From positions 1-36,533 of the forward strand of contig JAUYAB010000092.1 in NCBI GenBank assembly GCA_030693705.1: a stretch of 36,533 nucleotides of DNA, read 5' to 3'. Of the stretch, positions 8,059 to 16,390 are shown in pieces. Positions within the stretch are counted from its first letter, which is position 1. Each line of letters starts with the position of its first letter. The stretch comes from Ignavibacteria bacterium. GTDB lineage: Bacteria; Bacteroidota; Ignavibacteria; Ignavibacteriales; Ignavibacteriaceae. The notes beneath the pieces are model-generated. The model saw only the letters and a list, made by a program, of their open reading frames with translations. It did no database searches and was not told the origin of the DNA. Both the position numbers and the translations under genes were made by a program.

Positions 8059-8877
8059 ATGAGCGAACTGAATTTAAAAATATCGAACGACTTAAAACAT
8101 TTCTCGCGTACGCCGGAAATCAACCAAAAATATTCCGATGAGCAGAAAGCGAAAATTGCCAGGACTTCCAAAGACTTTGAAAGTCTGCTCACCGCCATGA
8201 TGTTGAAAAGCATGAACAAAACAAAAGAAGATGGATTGTTCGGTGAGGAAAGTTACGGCGGCGATTATTTTGAAACGCTTTTTGAAAACGAAATGGCTAA
8301 AAATATTTCCAGCGGCAGCGGTTTGGGGCTTGCTTCCGAGTTATACAAAAAAATTACCGGTGAAGACCTTGATGTTTCTTCCTTTAAAAACAGTATGGAA
8401 CCGCTGAGAATAAAAAGCAAAGTTGAACTTAAAAACATGGATAAAGAATCAACCGGAATAGTTCCTTCCAAACAATCAATGGAAAGATTGGAACAGTTTG
8501 ATGAACATATCGAAGAAGCTGCCAAACGCTACGGCGTTGATAAAGGTTTGATAAAATCGGTAATCATTGCGGAATCAGCCGGCAATGCAAAAGCTGTTTC
8601 ATCGGCAAAAGCAAAGGGACTTATGCAGCTCATCGACTCTACCGCAACAAGTATGGGCGTTCAAAATGTTTGGGATCCACGGCAAAATATAATGGGTGGA
8701 ACAAAATATTTATCTGAAATGCTTCGACAATATAACGGAGATGTAAAGCTCGCATTAGCCGGTTATAATGCGGGTCCGGCGAATGTTGAGAAATACAACG
8801 GAGTCCCGCCTTTTGAAGAAACGAAGACCTACATTACACGAGTACTCGGTTACTTAAATCATCTAAAGGAAATTTAG
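8059..8877 (+). CDS. flgJ: FlgJ: rod-cap domain fused to SLT lytic transglycosylase
   Basis: This is a two-domain rod-assembly protein of 272 residues. Residues about 27-100 match the FlgJ rod-capping domain (SKDFESLLTAMMLKSMNKT and YFETLFENEMAKNISSGSG). Residues about 147-272 are an SLT-type lytic transglycosylase: AESAGNAKAVSSAKAKGLMQ with catalytic Glu172, then AGYNAGPANVEKY near 234-246 and TKTYITRVLGYL. In gammaproteobacteria the fused enzyme is instead a glucosaminidase; the SLT fold is the arrangement in some other lineages. It would cut peptidoglycan so the rod can cross the wall. There is no signal peptide, as expected if it is exported through the flagellar apparatus. Confidence 0.93.
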   Translation: MSELNLKISNDLKHFSRTPEINQKYSDEQKAKIARTSKDFESLLTAMMLKSMNKTKEDGLFGEESYGGDYFETLFENEMAKNISSGSGLGLASELYKKITGEDLDVSSFKNSMEPLRIKSKVELKNMDKESTGIVPSKQSMERLEQFDEHIEEAAKRYGVDKGLIKSVIIAESAGNAKAVSSAKAKGLMQLIDSTATSMGVQNVWDPRQNIMGGTKYLSEMLRQYNGDVKLALAGYNAGPANVEKYNGVPPFEETKTYITRVLGYLNHLKEI

Positions 8878-8878
8878 T

Positions 8879-9331
8879 ATGGAAACACAACATTTAGTAA
8901 AAGCTTTAAAACAACAAGAATCTAATCTTCAGAAATTTTTAGATTCGCTTCTAAAACATCAGCAAGCTTTAATTAATCACAATCTTCCGGTGATGGACGA
9001 GGTTATTCTTGTTGAGGCAAATCTGCTTAAAGATATCAACGGCGTTGATAAAGAAGTAGTGAAAACAATTAATCAACTTTCAGCGCAATATTCCTTAGCA
9101 ACAACATCAACCAAACTTTTGGATTTCACAAAAGCTATTAAAAAAATCAGCATGAACGATTACGTAAATCTTTTGCAGATCCAAAAATCGTTAAGAGGAT
9201 TGCTGACAAAAATTCAAACAATTAATTCACAGAACAGCCTGCTTATTGAAAATGCAAGAAGTTTTATCAAACAAACTTTTACTTCGCTTGCAGGTGTAAA
9301 TAACGATCCTATTTTAAACAGAAGAGTCTAA
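8879..9331 (+). CDS. flgN: FlgN-like export chaperone for FlgK and FlgL
   Basis: This 150-residue, all-helical protein with a long coiled-coil-like pattern (LVKALKQQESNLQKFLDSLL, then LLQIQKSLRGLLTKIQTINS and NSLLIENARSFIKQTF) fits the FlgN chaperone family, which binds the hook-filament junction proteins FlgK and FlgL before export. Similarity in this family is weak, so the call rests on size, helical content, the terminal NxxLIENAxxFI-like segment and position directly before flgK and flgL. Its stop overlaps the flgK start (TAATG). No flgM gene is found between flgJ and flgN, although flgM often neighbours flgN elsewhere. Confidence 0.78.
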   Translation: METQHLVKALKQQESNLQKFLDSLLKHQQALINHNLPVMDEVILVEANLLKDINGVDKEVVKTINQLSAQYSLATTSTKLLDFTKAIKKISMNDYVNLLQIQKSLRGLLTKIQTINSQNSLLIENARSFIKQTFTSLAGVNNDPILNRRV

Positions 9332-10692
9332 TGGGAATCAGTAGAATATTCGATATTTCGCAGAGAAGTTTAGCCACTTATCAGAAAGCGCTGGATATAA
9401 CTTCGCATAACATTGCGAACGCTTCAAACCCCGATTATTCGCGGCAGAAAGCGGTCTTAGCTCCTGAAAAAAGTGAGTACAACGGTTCATTGGTTTTTGG
9501 AACCGGCGTTAAACTCGATCTCATCCAAAGAGAACGGGACAGTTTAATTGATTCTCAAATTCGTACGAATAATCAAAAATATTCAGATAACAGTAAGCGT
9601 TCGGATATTCTTGGTCAGGTTGAACAGCTTTTTGGTGAGCCGTCCGATCTTGGTTTGTCAAATACGATGACAACGTTTTTCAATTCCTGGAGCGAAGCTT
9701 CCGTTAATCCAACTTCTTCTTCTCTAAGGTTTAATGTTCTTCGTTCGGCTGAAAATTTATCGAACAAAGTAAAAGATATTTATGACGGACTGAGCGATAT
9801 AAAAACGAGTTTAATGTCTGATGCAAAGAGTATCGTTTCCAGCATTAATGATTATCTGCAAGAATTACAAAGTTTTAACAAGCAAATCTTTGAAGTTAAT
9901 CTTAAAAGTCAACAGCCGAACGACTTGCTGGATCAACGCGATCTTGTGATTGACAAATTGAGCAAACTGGTAAATATTAACGTAACCACGGACTCTTCAA
10001 ACAGCGCAATTGTTTCTGTTGGCGGAATGTTTGCCGTTGACAAAACGATCGCAAAAGAATTTCAACTTTCGGAAAGTAATGGAAAACTTTCCATCACTTC
10101 CGGCTCCGACAGTTTTCCGCTAAATGTTACAAGCGGAGAGCTTTTTGCTGTTACTGATATTTATTTCAGATCGATTCCCGATTATGTTGAAAAAATTGAT
10201 TCAGTGGTCAACACGCTAACCGATTCGGTTAATCAGTTGCATGCCTCCGGCTTTACGATGACCAGCCCGGCTGAAACCGGTTTGAATTTCTTTGAAAATT
10301 ATACCGACGGAACGTTAACGATTAATCAAGACATTCTTCAAGACCCCAATAAAATTGCCCTTTCCAAAGACGGAACCGTTGGTAATGGTGATATTGCTAC
10401 GAAGATCGCGGACTTAATTAATTCAAAATTATTAAACGGGACAACCTTAGCTGATAATTACGGATCTTTAATAAGTGAGATCGGAAGCCAAAAACAATCC
10501 TCGGATCAAATGGCACAATCTAACCAACTGATTCTACAACAACTCGATCAACAAAAAGCGGCAGTTTCAGGCGTCTCGATCGATGAAGAAATGGCCAACG
10601 TTATTATCTACCAGCGGTCGTATCAAGCGTCTGCAAGGATGATAAAAATTGCCGATGAAATGTTACAAACTATCTTAAACATGGTGTCGTAA
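9331..10692 (+). CDS. flgK: Hook-associated protein FlgK (HAP1)
   Basis: FlgK joins hook and filament. The 453-residue protein has the N-terminal axial signature (SQRSLATYQKALDITSHNIA, then NASNPDYSRQKAVLAPE), the FlgK-typical EQLFGEPSDLGLSNTMTTFF segment with NSWSEASVNPTS, LRFNVLRSAENLSNKVKDIY, LLDQRDLVIDKLSKLVNINV, and a C terminus SGVSIDEEMANVIIYQRSYQ followed by ASARMIKIADEML. It is at the short end for the family. The start overlaps the flgN stop by one base, suggesting coupled translation of chaperone and client. Confidence 0.96.
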   Translation: MGISRIFDISQRSLATYQKALDITSHNIANASNPDYSRQKAVLAPEKSEYNGSLVFGTGVKLDLIQRERDSLIDSQIRTNNQKYSDNSKRSDILGQVEQLFGEPSDLGLSNTMTTFFNSWSEASVNPTSSSLRFNVLRSAENLSNKVKDIYDGLSDIKTSLMSDAKSIVSSINDYLQELQSFNKQIFEVNLKSQQPNDLLDQRDLVIDKLSKLVNINVTTDSSNSAIVSVGGMFAVDKTIAKEFQLSESNGKLSITSGSDSFPLNVTSGELFAVTDIYFRSIPDYVEKIDSVVNTLTDSVNQLHASGFTMTSPAETGLNFFENYTDGTLTINQDILQDPNKIALSKDGTVGNGDIATKIADLINSKLLNGTTLADNYGSLISEIGSQKQSSDQMAQSNQLILQQLDQQKAAVSGVSIDEEMANVIIYQRSYQASARMIKIADEMLQTILNMVS

Positions 10693-10693
10693 G

Positions 10694-11950
10694 ATGAGAA
10701 TTACCGATTCAATGATGAGTAATAATTTCATCAATTCTTTAACTCAAACGAAATCAAGAATTGATAAACTTAGCGTTCAAATTGCAACGCAAACAAAAAT
10801 TCAAAAACCGTCTGATTCTCCAGGCGGAACAATTAAGATTAACCGGTTGAATAGCCAGATAAGTCAGTCTGATATGTATACCAACAACATTCAAAACGGT
10901 CTTTCTTTCATTGATAATTCAATCATATCGATGGAAAGGATTCAGTCGGAAACATCACAAAACATAACAAAGCTAACAGAATTGGAGAATGCAACGAACG
11001 GAGGAGATTTTACTTCCTACGCAGATGCAATCGATCTTTCGCTTAAGGCGATAATGGATGCCGCAAATTCTCAGTACGATGGAAAATATATTTTCGGCGG
11101 AACAGATTATTCAACAGCGCCGTTTGGCATGACCACAGACGGGAATGCCGTAGAAGTTAAAGCCAACGATATTTCAGGCAAACAGGAAATTAAAATCGCC
11201 CCAAATATCTCGCAAAAATTAAACATGTCCGGAACAGAAGTGTTTGCAACGATTGTAAAAGGATCGGGCAGCTTAGATAAAGATGGAGCGGTTGGCGATG
11301 TAACCAATAAGCAGACTAAAGTTTACGATTCGTTAGGAAATGAATACACTCTTGATTTAACCTTTACAAAAACAGCCGACAACACTTACTCTTTGAATTA
11401 TGATATTCTTGACGGAAGCAATGCGTCAATTTACACCTCGGCGCCGGCGCCAAAAGAATTGGTATTTAATGCAGAGACTGCAAGGTTAAAATCGATCGAT
11501 GGAAATTCGGCGCAGCAATTCAACATTAAAGCAGCCGATAAAAAAATTGATTTCCAGTTTAATTTAGCTTCTCTCTCGGAGAAAAGTGGGGCGTCTGCAA
11601 TGACACTTTCCGCAAATCAAAAAACCGATATTTTTAATACGCTGCTTACTGTTAAAGAAAATTTGAAACTTGGTATTAAACCAACCGCCGAACAGCGAAC
11701 AACGTTAGAAAATTTTAATAAACATATTTTATCAAAAATAGCCGAAGCCGGAAATGTCTCGAACCAGTTTACAGATGTTTCGGATCAAATTGCTCAGCAG
11801 AAAATGATCCTCATGGAACTGGTATCTAAAGAAAAAGATGTTGATGTAGCCAAAGCTATAATGGAAATGCAGGCAGAAGATAATTCCCTGCAAATGGCTT
11901 ATAAAATGTCGGCAATGATACTGCCTCAATCTATTTTGAATTATCTATGA
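10694..11950 (+). CDS. flgL: Hook-associated protein FlgL (HAP3) with FlgE-like insert
   Basis: FlgL is the second hook-filament junction protein. Residues 1-140 match FlgL/flagellin N termini (MRITDSMMSNNFINSLTQTK, IQKPSDSPGGTIKINRLNSQ, YDGKYIFGGTDYSTAPF) and residues 310-418 the flagellin-like C-terminal helix (DVDVAKAIMEMQAEDNSLQM, AYKMSAMILPQSILNYL). Between them, at about 200-300, lies a block unlike ordinary FlgL: TKVYDSLGNEYTLDLTFTKT, ADNTYSLNYDILDG, then a terminal IDFQFNLASLSEKSGA. This strongly resembles the D2 (FlaE-type) domain of the hook protein FlgE. The protein is 418 residues, against roughly 300 usually. The stop overlaps the motA start (ATGA). Confidence 0.92.
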   Translation: MRITDSMMSNNFINSLTQTKSRIDKLSVQIATQTKIQKPSDSPGGTIKINRLNSQISQSDMYTNNIQNGLSFIDNSIISMERIQSETSQNITKLTELENATNGGDFTSYADAIDLSLKAIMDAANSQYDGKYIFGGTDYSTAPFGMTTDGNAVEVKANDISGKQEIKIAPNISQKLNMSGTEVFATIVKGSGSLDKDGAVGDVTNKQTKVYDSLGNEYTLDLTFTKTADNTYSLNYDILDGSNASIYTSAPAPKELVFNAETARLKSIDGNSAQQFNIKAADKKIDFQFNLASLSEKSGASAMTLSANQKTDIFNTLLTVKENLKLGIKPTAEQRTTLENFNKHILSKIAEAGNVSNQFTDVSDQIAQQKMILMELVSKEKDVDVAKAIMEMQAEDNSLQMAYKMSAMILPQSILNYL

Positions 11951-12720
11951 AAATAAGGTCTGTTTCGCTAATTGGTCTTGCATTAGGAGTTTTCTCCATC
12001 TTCGGAGCCTTTTTATTAGAAGGCGGTTCGTACCACGCTCTCTTTCTTGCATCGCCGTTAATTATTGTTTTCGGCGGAACATTCGCTGCCATCATTATTG
12101 GTTTTGGGATGGATAAGTTCTTAAACATTTTTAGCTTGATCAAAATCGCGTACTTCCCGAAGAAATATAATTTACAAGAACTCATTAATATTTTCATAGA
12201 TATTTCGATAATAATTAGGAAAGACGGATTTCTGGCGGTAGAGAAAGACCTTGATAGACTTCTCTATCCGTTTCCGCAAAAAATGGTTAAATACGTGCTC
12301 GATGGAAATGATGCCGATTCGTTAACTAATCTTGCCTCGCTTGAAATTAGAGCGATGCAGGCGCGGCATAGCTTAAATATATTAATTTTTACAAAAATGG
12401 GCGGTTACGCGCCTACTATGGGAATTCTTGGAACCGTAATGGGCTTAATTATGACGCTTGCAAACGTTGGCGATGATCCGAACGGATTGATCAGAAATAT
12501 TGCAACCGCATTTATAGCAACATTATGGGGAGTGTTTAGTGCAAATATTTTTTGGTTCCCAATTAGCGATAAGTTAAAATTATGTCACTTAGAAGAGAAA
12601 CAAATGATGGAAGTTTCAATCGAAGGAATTCTGGCTTTGCAAGCTGGAGAAATCCCCTCGATGGTAAAGGCGCGACTGTTAAGTCTTATCCCCCCAAGGG
12701 ACCAAGAAAAAATATTTTAA
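11947..12720 (+). CDS. motA: Flagellar stator protein MotA, first copy
   Basis: This 257-residue inner-membrane protein of the MotA/PomA family forms the stator with MotB and couples ion flow to rotation. There are four hydrophobic segments: near residues 6-24, near 33-52, and a pair at about 150-205 that contains the conserved MGGYAPTMGILGTVMGLIMT and AFIATLWGVFSANIFWFPIS. RKDGFLAVEKDLDR carries the cytoplasmic charged pair used at the rotor interface. It resembles the Gram-positive/PomA-like subtype rather than the second MotA at 14770. The motB partner follows in an overlapping frame. The coupling ion cannot be decided by eye. Confidence 0.94.
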   Translation: MKIRSVSLIGLALGVFSIFGAFLLEGGSYHALFLASPLIIVFGGTFAAIIIGFGMDKFLNIFSLIKIAYFPKKYNLQELINIFIDISIIIRKDGFLAVEKDLDRLLYPFPQKMVKYVLDGNDADSLTNLASLEIRAMQARHSLNILIFTKMGGYAPTMGILGTVMGLIMTLANVGDDPNGLIRNIATAFIATLWGVFSANIFWFPISDKLKLCHLEEKQMMEVSIEGILALQAGEIPSMVKARLLSLIPPRDQEKIF

Positions 12721-13397
12721 CGCCCGAGCCCGATGAAACATTTTCCGCAGAAGATTCTGATAAAGATAGATACTTAATTACCTATGCTGATCTAATTACC
12801 TTATTGCTTGGACTTTTTATTATCCTTTATGCTATTTCTAAAGTTGATTCGGGCAAGTACGCCAAAATGGTAACAGCAATCGGAAATACTTTCGGAAGAA
12901 GCGGACAAGTTTTAGAAAAAAGCGGAAAGTTTGATAGTAATGTTCCCATACAACCTACCGGCTTAAAAGAAAATTTAAACCGGTTAGTAAATGAATATGA
13001 TTACTCAGGCCATATAACCCTGGAAGAAAATGAACGAGGCATTACGATCCATATTTTAGATGATATTCTTTTCCAATCGGGAAAAGCAGATTTAAGTGAC
13101 GAATCAAAATTAATGTTGCACAGACTTGCAATTATCTTAAAAGAATTGCCTAATGATCTCCGTGTAGAAGGACATTCGGATGACGTGCCGATCCATTCAA
13201 CAGTGTTTCCTTCAAACTGGCATCTTTCGGTTGCAAGAGCATTAAACACGGCGTATTACTTAGTAAATGATGAACATCTTCCGCCGGAAAAAGTTTCTAT
13301 CGTAGGTAATTCCGAGTATAAACCGATTGCCTCTAACGATACTCCAAAGGGAAGAGCTTCTAACAGAAGAGTAGATATAGTAATAATTAAGAAGTAG
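12582..13397 (+). CDS. motB: Flagellar stator protein MotB, first copy (start uncertain)
   Basis: This MotB has one TM helix with the ion-binding Asp (RYLITYADLITLLLGLFII, Asp70 in this numbering) and a C-terminal OmpA-like peptidoglycan-binding domain (LRVEGHSDDVPIHSTVFPSN, WHLSVARALNTAYYLV, GRASNRRVDIVI). The only ATG upstream of the TM helix is at 12582, deep inside motA: it gives a 139-base overlap and an unusual basic N terminus of about 64 residues before the TM segment. No in-frame ATG, GTG or TTG lies between it and the TM helix. An ATT at 12714, with AAGGGA at 12696-12701 and a position on the motA stop, would give a normal MotB length (Asp26). The gene is sure and the start is not. 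Confidence 0.9.
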   Translation: MSLRRETNDGSFNRRNSGFASWRNPLDGKGATVKSYPPKGPRKNILTPEPDETFSAEDSDKDRYLITYADLITLLLGLFIILYAISKVDSGKYAKMVTAIGNTFGRSGQVLEKSGKFDSNVPIQPTGLKENLNRLVNEYDYSGHITLEENERGITIHILDDILFQSGKADLSDESKLMLHRLAIILKELPNDLRVEGHSDDVPIHSTVFPSNWHLSVARALNTAYYLVNDEHLPPEKVSIVGNSEYKPIASNDTPKGRASNRRVDIVIIKK

Positions 13398-13403
13398 AAG
13401 AAA

Positions 13404-13784
13404 ATGAAAATACAAACACATCAATTTGGTGAACTGGATTTTGAGGAAAATCTGATTTTGGATTTCCCGTCAGGTCTTTTTGGGTTCGAACAATTAAAAA
13501 AATTCGTTTTGATAAAAATTGAGGAAGAACTATTTTATTGGCTGAATTCTGTAGAACAGCCTGAAATAGCTTTCCCGCTTTTCGGAATAAGCGTTGTAGA
13601 CGAAAATTATCCAACTGAAAAGAATGGTGAAGCTTTCGGGATTGTTACTTTAAATCGAGACCCCATGCAAATTACAATTAATTTGAAGGCTCCCGTTTAT
13701 ATTAATCAAATTGAAAAATTAGGATTCCAAAAAATAATCGACAAAGAGAATTATCCCGTTAACTACCATCTTTTTGTTGAGTAA
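13404..13784 (+). CDS. fliW: Flagellar assembly factor FliW
   Basis: FliW is a 126-residue cytoplasmic protein that binds CsrA and relieves its repression of flagellin translation; free flagellin in turn binds FliW. Family marks are IQTHQFGELDFEENLILDFP, SGLFGFEQLKKFVLIKI, FYWLNSVEQPEIAFPLF, and the C-terminal APVYINQIEKLGFQKIIDKE then NYPVNYHLF. It lies 14 nt before csrA, the usual pairing outside Gammaproteobacteria, which supports a FliW-CsrA-flagellin switch here. No flagellin gene is in the window. Confidence 0.95.
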   Translation: MKIQTHQFGELDFEENLILDFPSGLFGFEQLKKFVLIKIEEELFYWLNSVEQPEIAFPLFGISVVDENYPTEKNGEAFGIVTLNRDPMQITINLKAPVYINQIEKLGFQKIIDKENYPVNYHLFVE

Positions 13785-13798
13785 CCATTGAAGGTTTT

Positions 13799-14053
13799 AT
13801 GTTAATATTAACCAGAAAAATAGATGAAGAAATAATTATTGATTCCGAAATCAAAATTAAAATTATTTCCATTTCGGAAAACAATATTAAGCTCGGAATA
13901 ACCGCGCCGCCGAACATAGAGATTTTGCGGGGCGAAATCTATGAGAAGGTAGTTCAGTCAACCAGGGAAGCCATTTCACAAATTAAGAACAGCACAACTC
14001 CGTTACCGGTTCTCAAAATCAATAAGATGAAAAAGAAAAATGAAAAATCTTGA
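13799..14053 (+). CDS. csrA: Carbon storage / translational regulator CsrA
   Basis: CsrA is an RNA-binding dimer that blocks ribosome access at GGA-bearing leaders. The 84-residue protein has the full conserved core (MLILTRKIDEEIIIDSEIKI, then IISISENNIKLGITAPPNIE with ILRGEIYEKV) and a Lys-rich C-terminal extension (ILRGEIYEKV onwards to KMKKKNEKS) longer than the usual 60-70-residue protein. The extension may contribute to FliW binding, as allosteric FliW contacts lie in the C-terminal part of CsrA; that is inference here. Its last 14 bases overlap the start of the receiver-Hpt gene. Confidence 0.96.
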   Translation: MLILTRKIDEEIIIDSEIKIKIISISENNIKLGITAPPNIEILRGEIYEKVVQSTREAISQIKNSTTPLPVLKINKMKKKNEKS

Positions 14054-14768
14054 AGAAAATAAAACCACCATTCTTATTGTGGATGATTCCGACGTTGTTA
14101 GGCATTCGCTAAAAAATTTCTTCGAAAGTTATAACTGTGAGGTTATAACTTGCTCTGATGGGTTGGACGGAATTCAAAAAGCTACGGAATATAACCCCAA
14201 ACTTATTTTTCTTGATCTGATGATGCCAAAAGTTGACGGACTGAAAATGCTGCAAACCATAAAAGGAATGGATGCTCTAAAAGCTGTTCCGGTTATTGTT
14301 ATCAGCGCCAACACAGATAGAAGAAATGTTCTTTCGGTTCTTGAAATCGGAGCAGATCGCATTATTTCCAAACCTCTGCGCAAAGAAATTATTATTAAGA
14401 GTATCAACGAAGTATGCGGAACTGAATTTTTAATCAATGCTTCGAAGATGGTGGAATTCTCCGATTCCGATTCCGAAGATATTAAACAGCACTTGATCCT
14501 TACTTTCTTAAATAGTTTTGAAGTAAAAAAAGCTGCCGTCTTAACTGCGATAGAGCGGAAAGATAGAGATACCCTCCGCGCAGTTATGCACGAACTAAAA
14601 GGAAACGGTGGAACCATCGGCTATCCCCAACTTTCATTTATAAGTGACAGTGTTGAAAAAGCATTGAACACGATGAGTTTTGATTGGACTTTCATTCAAC
14701 AAAAATGTGAACAAATATTCTCCATCGTTCTTGATATTAATAATGTTCACCGGGAGGTAATACAGTAA
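14040..14768 (+). CDS. Receiver-Hpt phosphotransfer protein
   Basis: This 242-residue protein fuses a response-regulator receiver (residues 9-125; ILIVDDSDVVRHSLKNFFES, phosphoacceptor Asp59 in IFLDLMMPKVDG, Lys111 in ISKPL) to a histidine phosphotransfer domain (about 140-235; AVMHELKGNGGTIGYPQL with phosphorylatable His184). It could pass phosphate both ways within one chain, serving as an intermediate in a phosphorelay. It sits between csrA and the second motA, overlapping the former and 1 nt before the latter, so its output may concern motor control. No DNA-binding or enzymatic output domain is present. Likely partners are the receivers at 16387 and 16782 and the kinases at 18168 and 20491. 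Confidence 0.9.
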   Translation: MKNLEENKTTILIVDDSDVVRHSLKNFFESYNCEVITCSDGLDGIQKATEYNPKLIFLDLMMPKVDGLKMLQTIKGMDALKAVPVIVISANTDRRNVLSVLEIGADRIISKPLRKEIIIKSINEVCGTEFLINASKMVEFSDSDSEDIKQHLILTFLNSFEVKKAAVLTAIERKDRDTLRAVMHELKGNGGTIGYPQLSFISDSVEKALNTMSFDWTFIQQKCEQIFSIVLDINNVHREVIQ

Positions 14769-14769
14769 T

Positions 14770-15624
14770 ATGTTTGTGATAATTGGAATTGCGGTAGTAA
14801 CTCTCTCGGTTCTTGTCGGCTTTATGATCGCCGGAGGAAATCCGGTACTTCTCATTCAAATTCCCGAATTTATTGTAATCATTGGCGCCGCTGTCGGAAG
14901 TATATTAATTGCCTCTCCTCTCTCTTTAATAAAAAAGATAATAGCGGAACTTCCGGCAATGTTCAAAGCACATGGTTTTACAAAACAAGAATATTTGGAA
15001 TTATTAAAATCATTTAACGATTTGTTTTTATTAGCTCAACGGGATGGATTACTTGCAATCGAAAAACATGTTGAAAACCCCAAGGAGAGTGATATTCTTT
15101 CAACGAGCAAAAAGTTTGTGGAAAACGATATTGCAAGAAATTTCTTTGCGGATACGATGAAGGTTATGCTCTCCGGCGGCGTACCCCCGCACGAATTAGA
15201 AAACCTTATTGATACGGAAATAGAAACTTACGAAATCGAATCCAAACCGGTTCCCGGAGCCGTTGCCAAAGTTGGCGATTCTTTACCCGGTCTTGGCATC
15301 GTTGCCGCCGTATTGGGCATTATCATCACCATGAGTTCAATTGATAAAGGTGCGCAAGTTGTGGGCGAACATGTTGCCGCTGCATTAGTTGGAACTTTTG
15401 TTGGAGTATTGGTGGCTTACGGGTTTGTAAACCCGATTGCCTCTAACATTGAACACAGCATTGAAGGCAGAGTTCGTTTATTACAAACAATAAAAGCATG
15501 CATTATTGCCTTTGCAAGAGGCAATCCGCCGATTATTGCAGTTGAAATTGCACGCAGAACAATTTTCTCCGATGAACGTCCTTCATTCAGCGAGTTGGAA
15601 GCCTTTGTGAGAGGCAAGTCATAA
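14770..15624 (+). CDS. motA: Flagellar stator protein MotA, second copy (classical type)
   Basis: This 284-residue protein is the E. coli-like MotA form. It has an N-terminal TM helix, the IPEFIVIIGAAVGSILIAS hairpin, the cytoplasmic loop with LFLLAQRDGLLAIEKHVENP (the conserved Arg/Glu rotor contacts), and TM3-4 with VGDSLPGLGIVAAVLGIIIT and HVAAALVGTFVGVLVAYGFV. It ends in a long amphipathic tail. It differs clearly from the first MotA, so the cell encodes two stator types in one operon, perhaps for different ions or loads. motB follows 7 nt later. Confidence 0.96.
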   Translation: MFVIIGIAVVTLSVLVGFMIAGGNPVLLIQIPEFIVIIGAAVGSILIASPLSLIKKIIAELPAMFKAHGFTKQEYLELLKSFNDLFLLAQRDGLLAIEKHVENPKESDILSTSKKFVENDIARNFFADTMKVMLSGGVPPHELENLIDTEIETYEIESKPVPGAVAKVGDSLPGLGIVAAVLGIIITMSSIDKGAQVVGEHVAAALVGTFVGVLVAYGFVNPIASNIEHSIEGRVRLLQTIKACIIAFARGNPPIIAVEIARRTIFSDERPSFSELEAFVRGKS

Positions 15625-15631
15625 GGGTTTT

Positions 15632-16390
15632 ATGAGCGATTCACCCATTATAATAAAAAAAATTAAGAAACATGAAGGGCATCATGGTGGAGCCTGGAAA
15701 GTTGCGTATGCCGACTTTGTTACCGCTATGATGGCGTTGTTTATTGTTCTTTGGGTGCTTGGGCAAGACCAAAGCACAAAGGAAGCGGTAGCACATTACT
15801 TTAAAGATCCTCTCGGTATTTCAGATAAAGGAAAGGGATTAATGCCGGGCAATACTCAAACCCCCGATAAACCAATGGCAAATAATCCCCAGGTGTTTCA
15901 AGAATTGGAGATCGAAAAATTGAAATCCATGGGAGATAAAATTATTGCCGAACTTGCTTCGGATTCTTCTTTCGGCTTTATGATAGACAAAATAAAAGTT
16001 GAAATTACCAAAGAAGGATTGAGGATTGAAATGGTTGAAGGCGCCGGTGAAGTCTTTTTTCAGGTAGGTACAGCAGTCTTAAATAATAAAGCAAAAGATG
16101 TGATCATTAAGATCGGTGATCAATTGGCAAAATTGCCTAACAATATCGTGCTGGAAGGTCACACCGATTCAAGACCTTTTAACAACGGAAGAGCCGGTTA
16201 CACAAATTTTGAATTAAGCTCTGACCGGGCGAATGCTGCCAGAAGCGCTTTAACCCAAAGCCGGCTAAAAGAATCGCAGATCGTTGAAATCCGTGGATAT
16301 GCAGACCGCCGCCTTAGAACCCCTGATGATCCTTTCAGCCTTGTTAATAGACGTATAAGTATTATAGTAAAATATTTGGAACAAAAGTGA
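15632..16390 (+). CDS. motB: Flagellar stator protein MotB, second copy (classical type)
   Basis: This 252-residue partner of the second MotA starts with a basic, His-rich cytoplasmic stretch (IKKIKKHEGHHGGAWKVAYA) and one TM helix holding the ion-binding Asp28 (DFVTAMMALFIVLWVLG), which closely matches proton-type MotB. The C-terminal OmpA-like domain has LPNNIVLEGHTDSRPFNNGR, YTNFELSSDRANAARSAL and GYADRRLRTPDDPFSLVNRR for peptidoglycan anchoring. The final TGA overlaps the GTG start of the next receiver gene. Proton coupling is likely by similarity but not proven. Confidence 0.96.
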   Translation: MSDSPIIIKKIKKHEGHHGGAWKVAYADFVTAMMALFIVLWVLGQDQSTKEAVAHYFKDPLGISDKGKGLMPGNTQTPDKPMANNPQVFQELEIEKLKSMGDKIIAELASDSSFGFMIDKIKVEITKEGLRIEMVEGAGEVFFQVGTAVLNNKAKDVIIKIGDQLAKLPNNIVLEGHTDSRPFNNGRAGYTNFELSSDRANAARSALTQSRLKESQIVEIRGYADRRLRTPDDPFSLVNRRISIIVKYLEQK

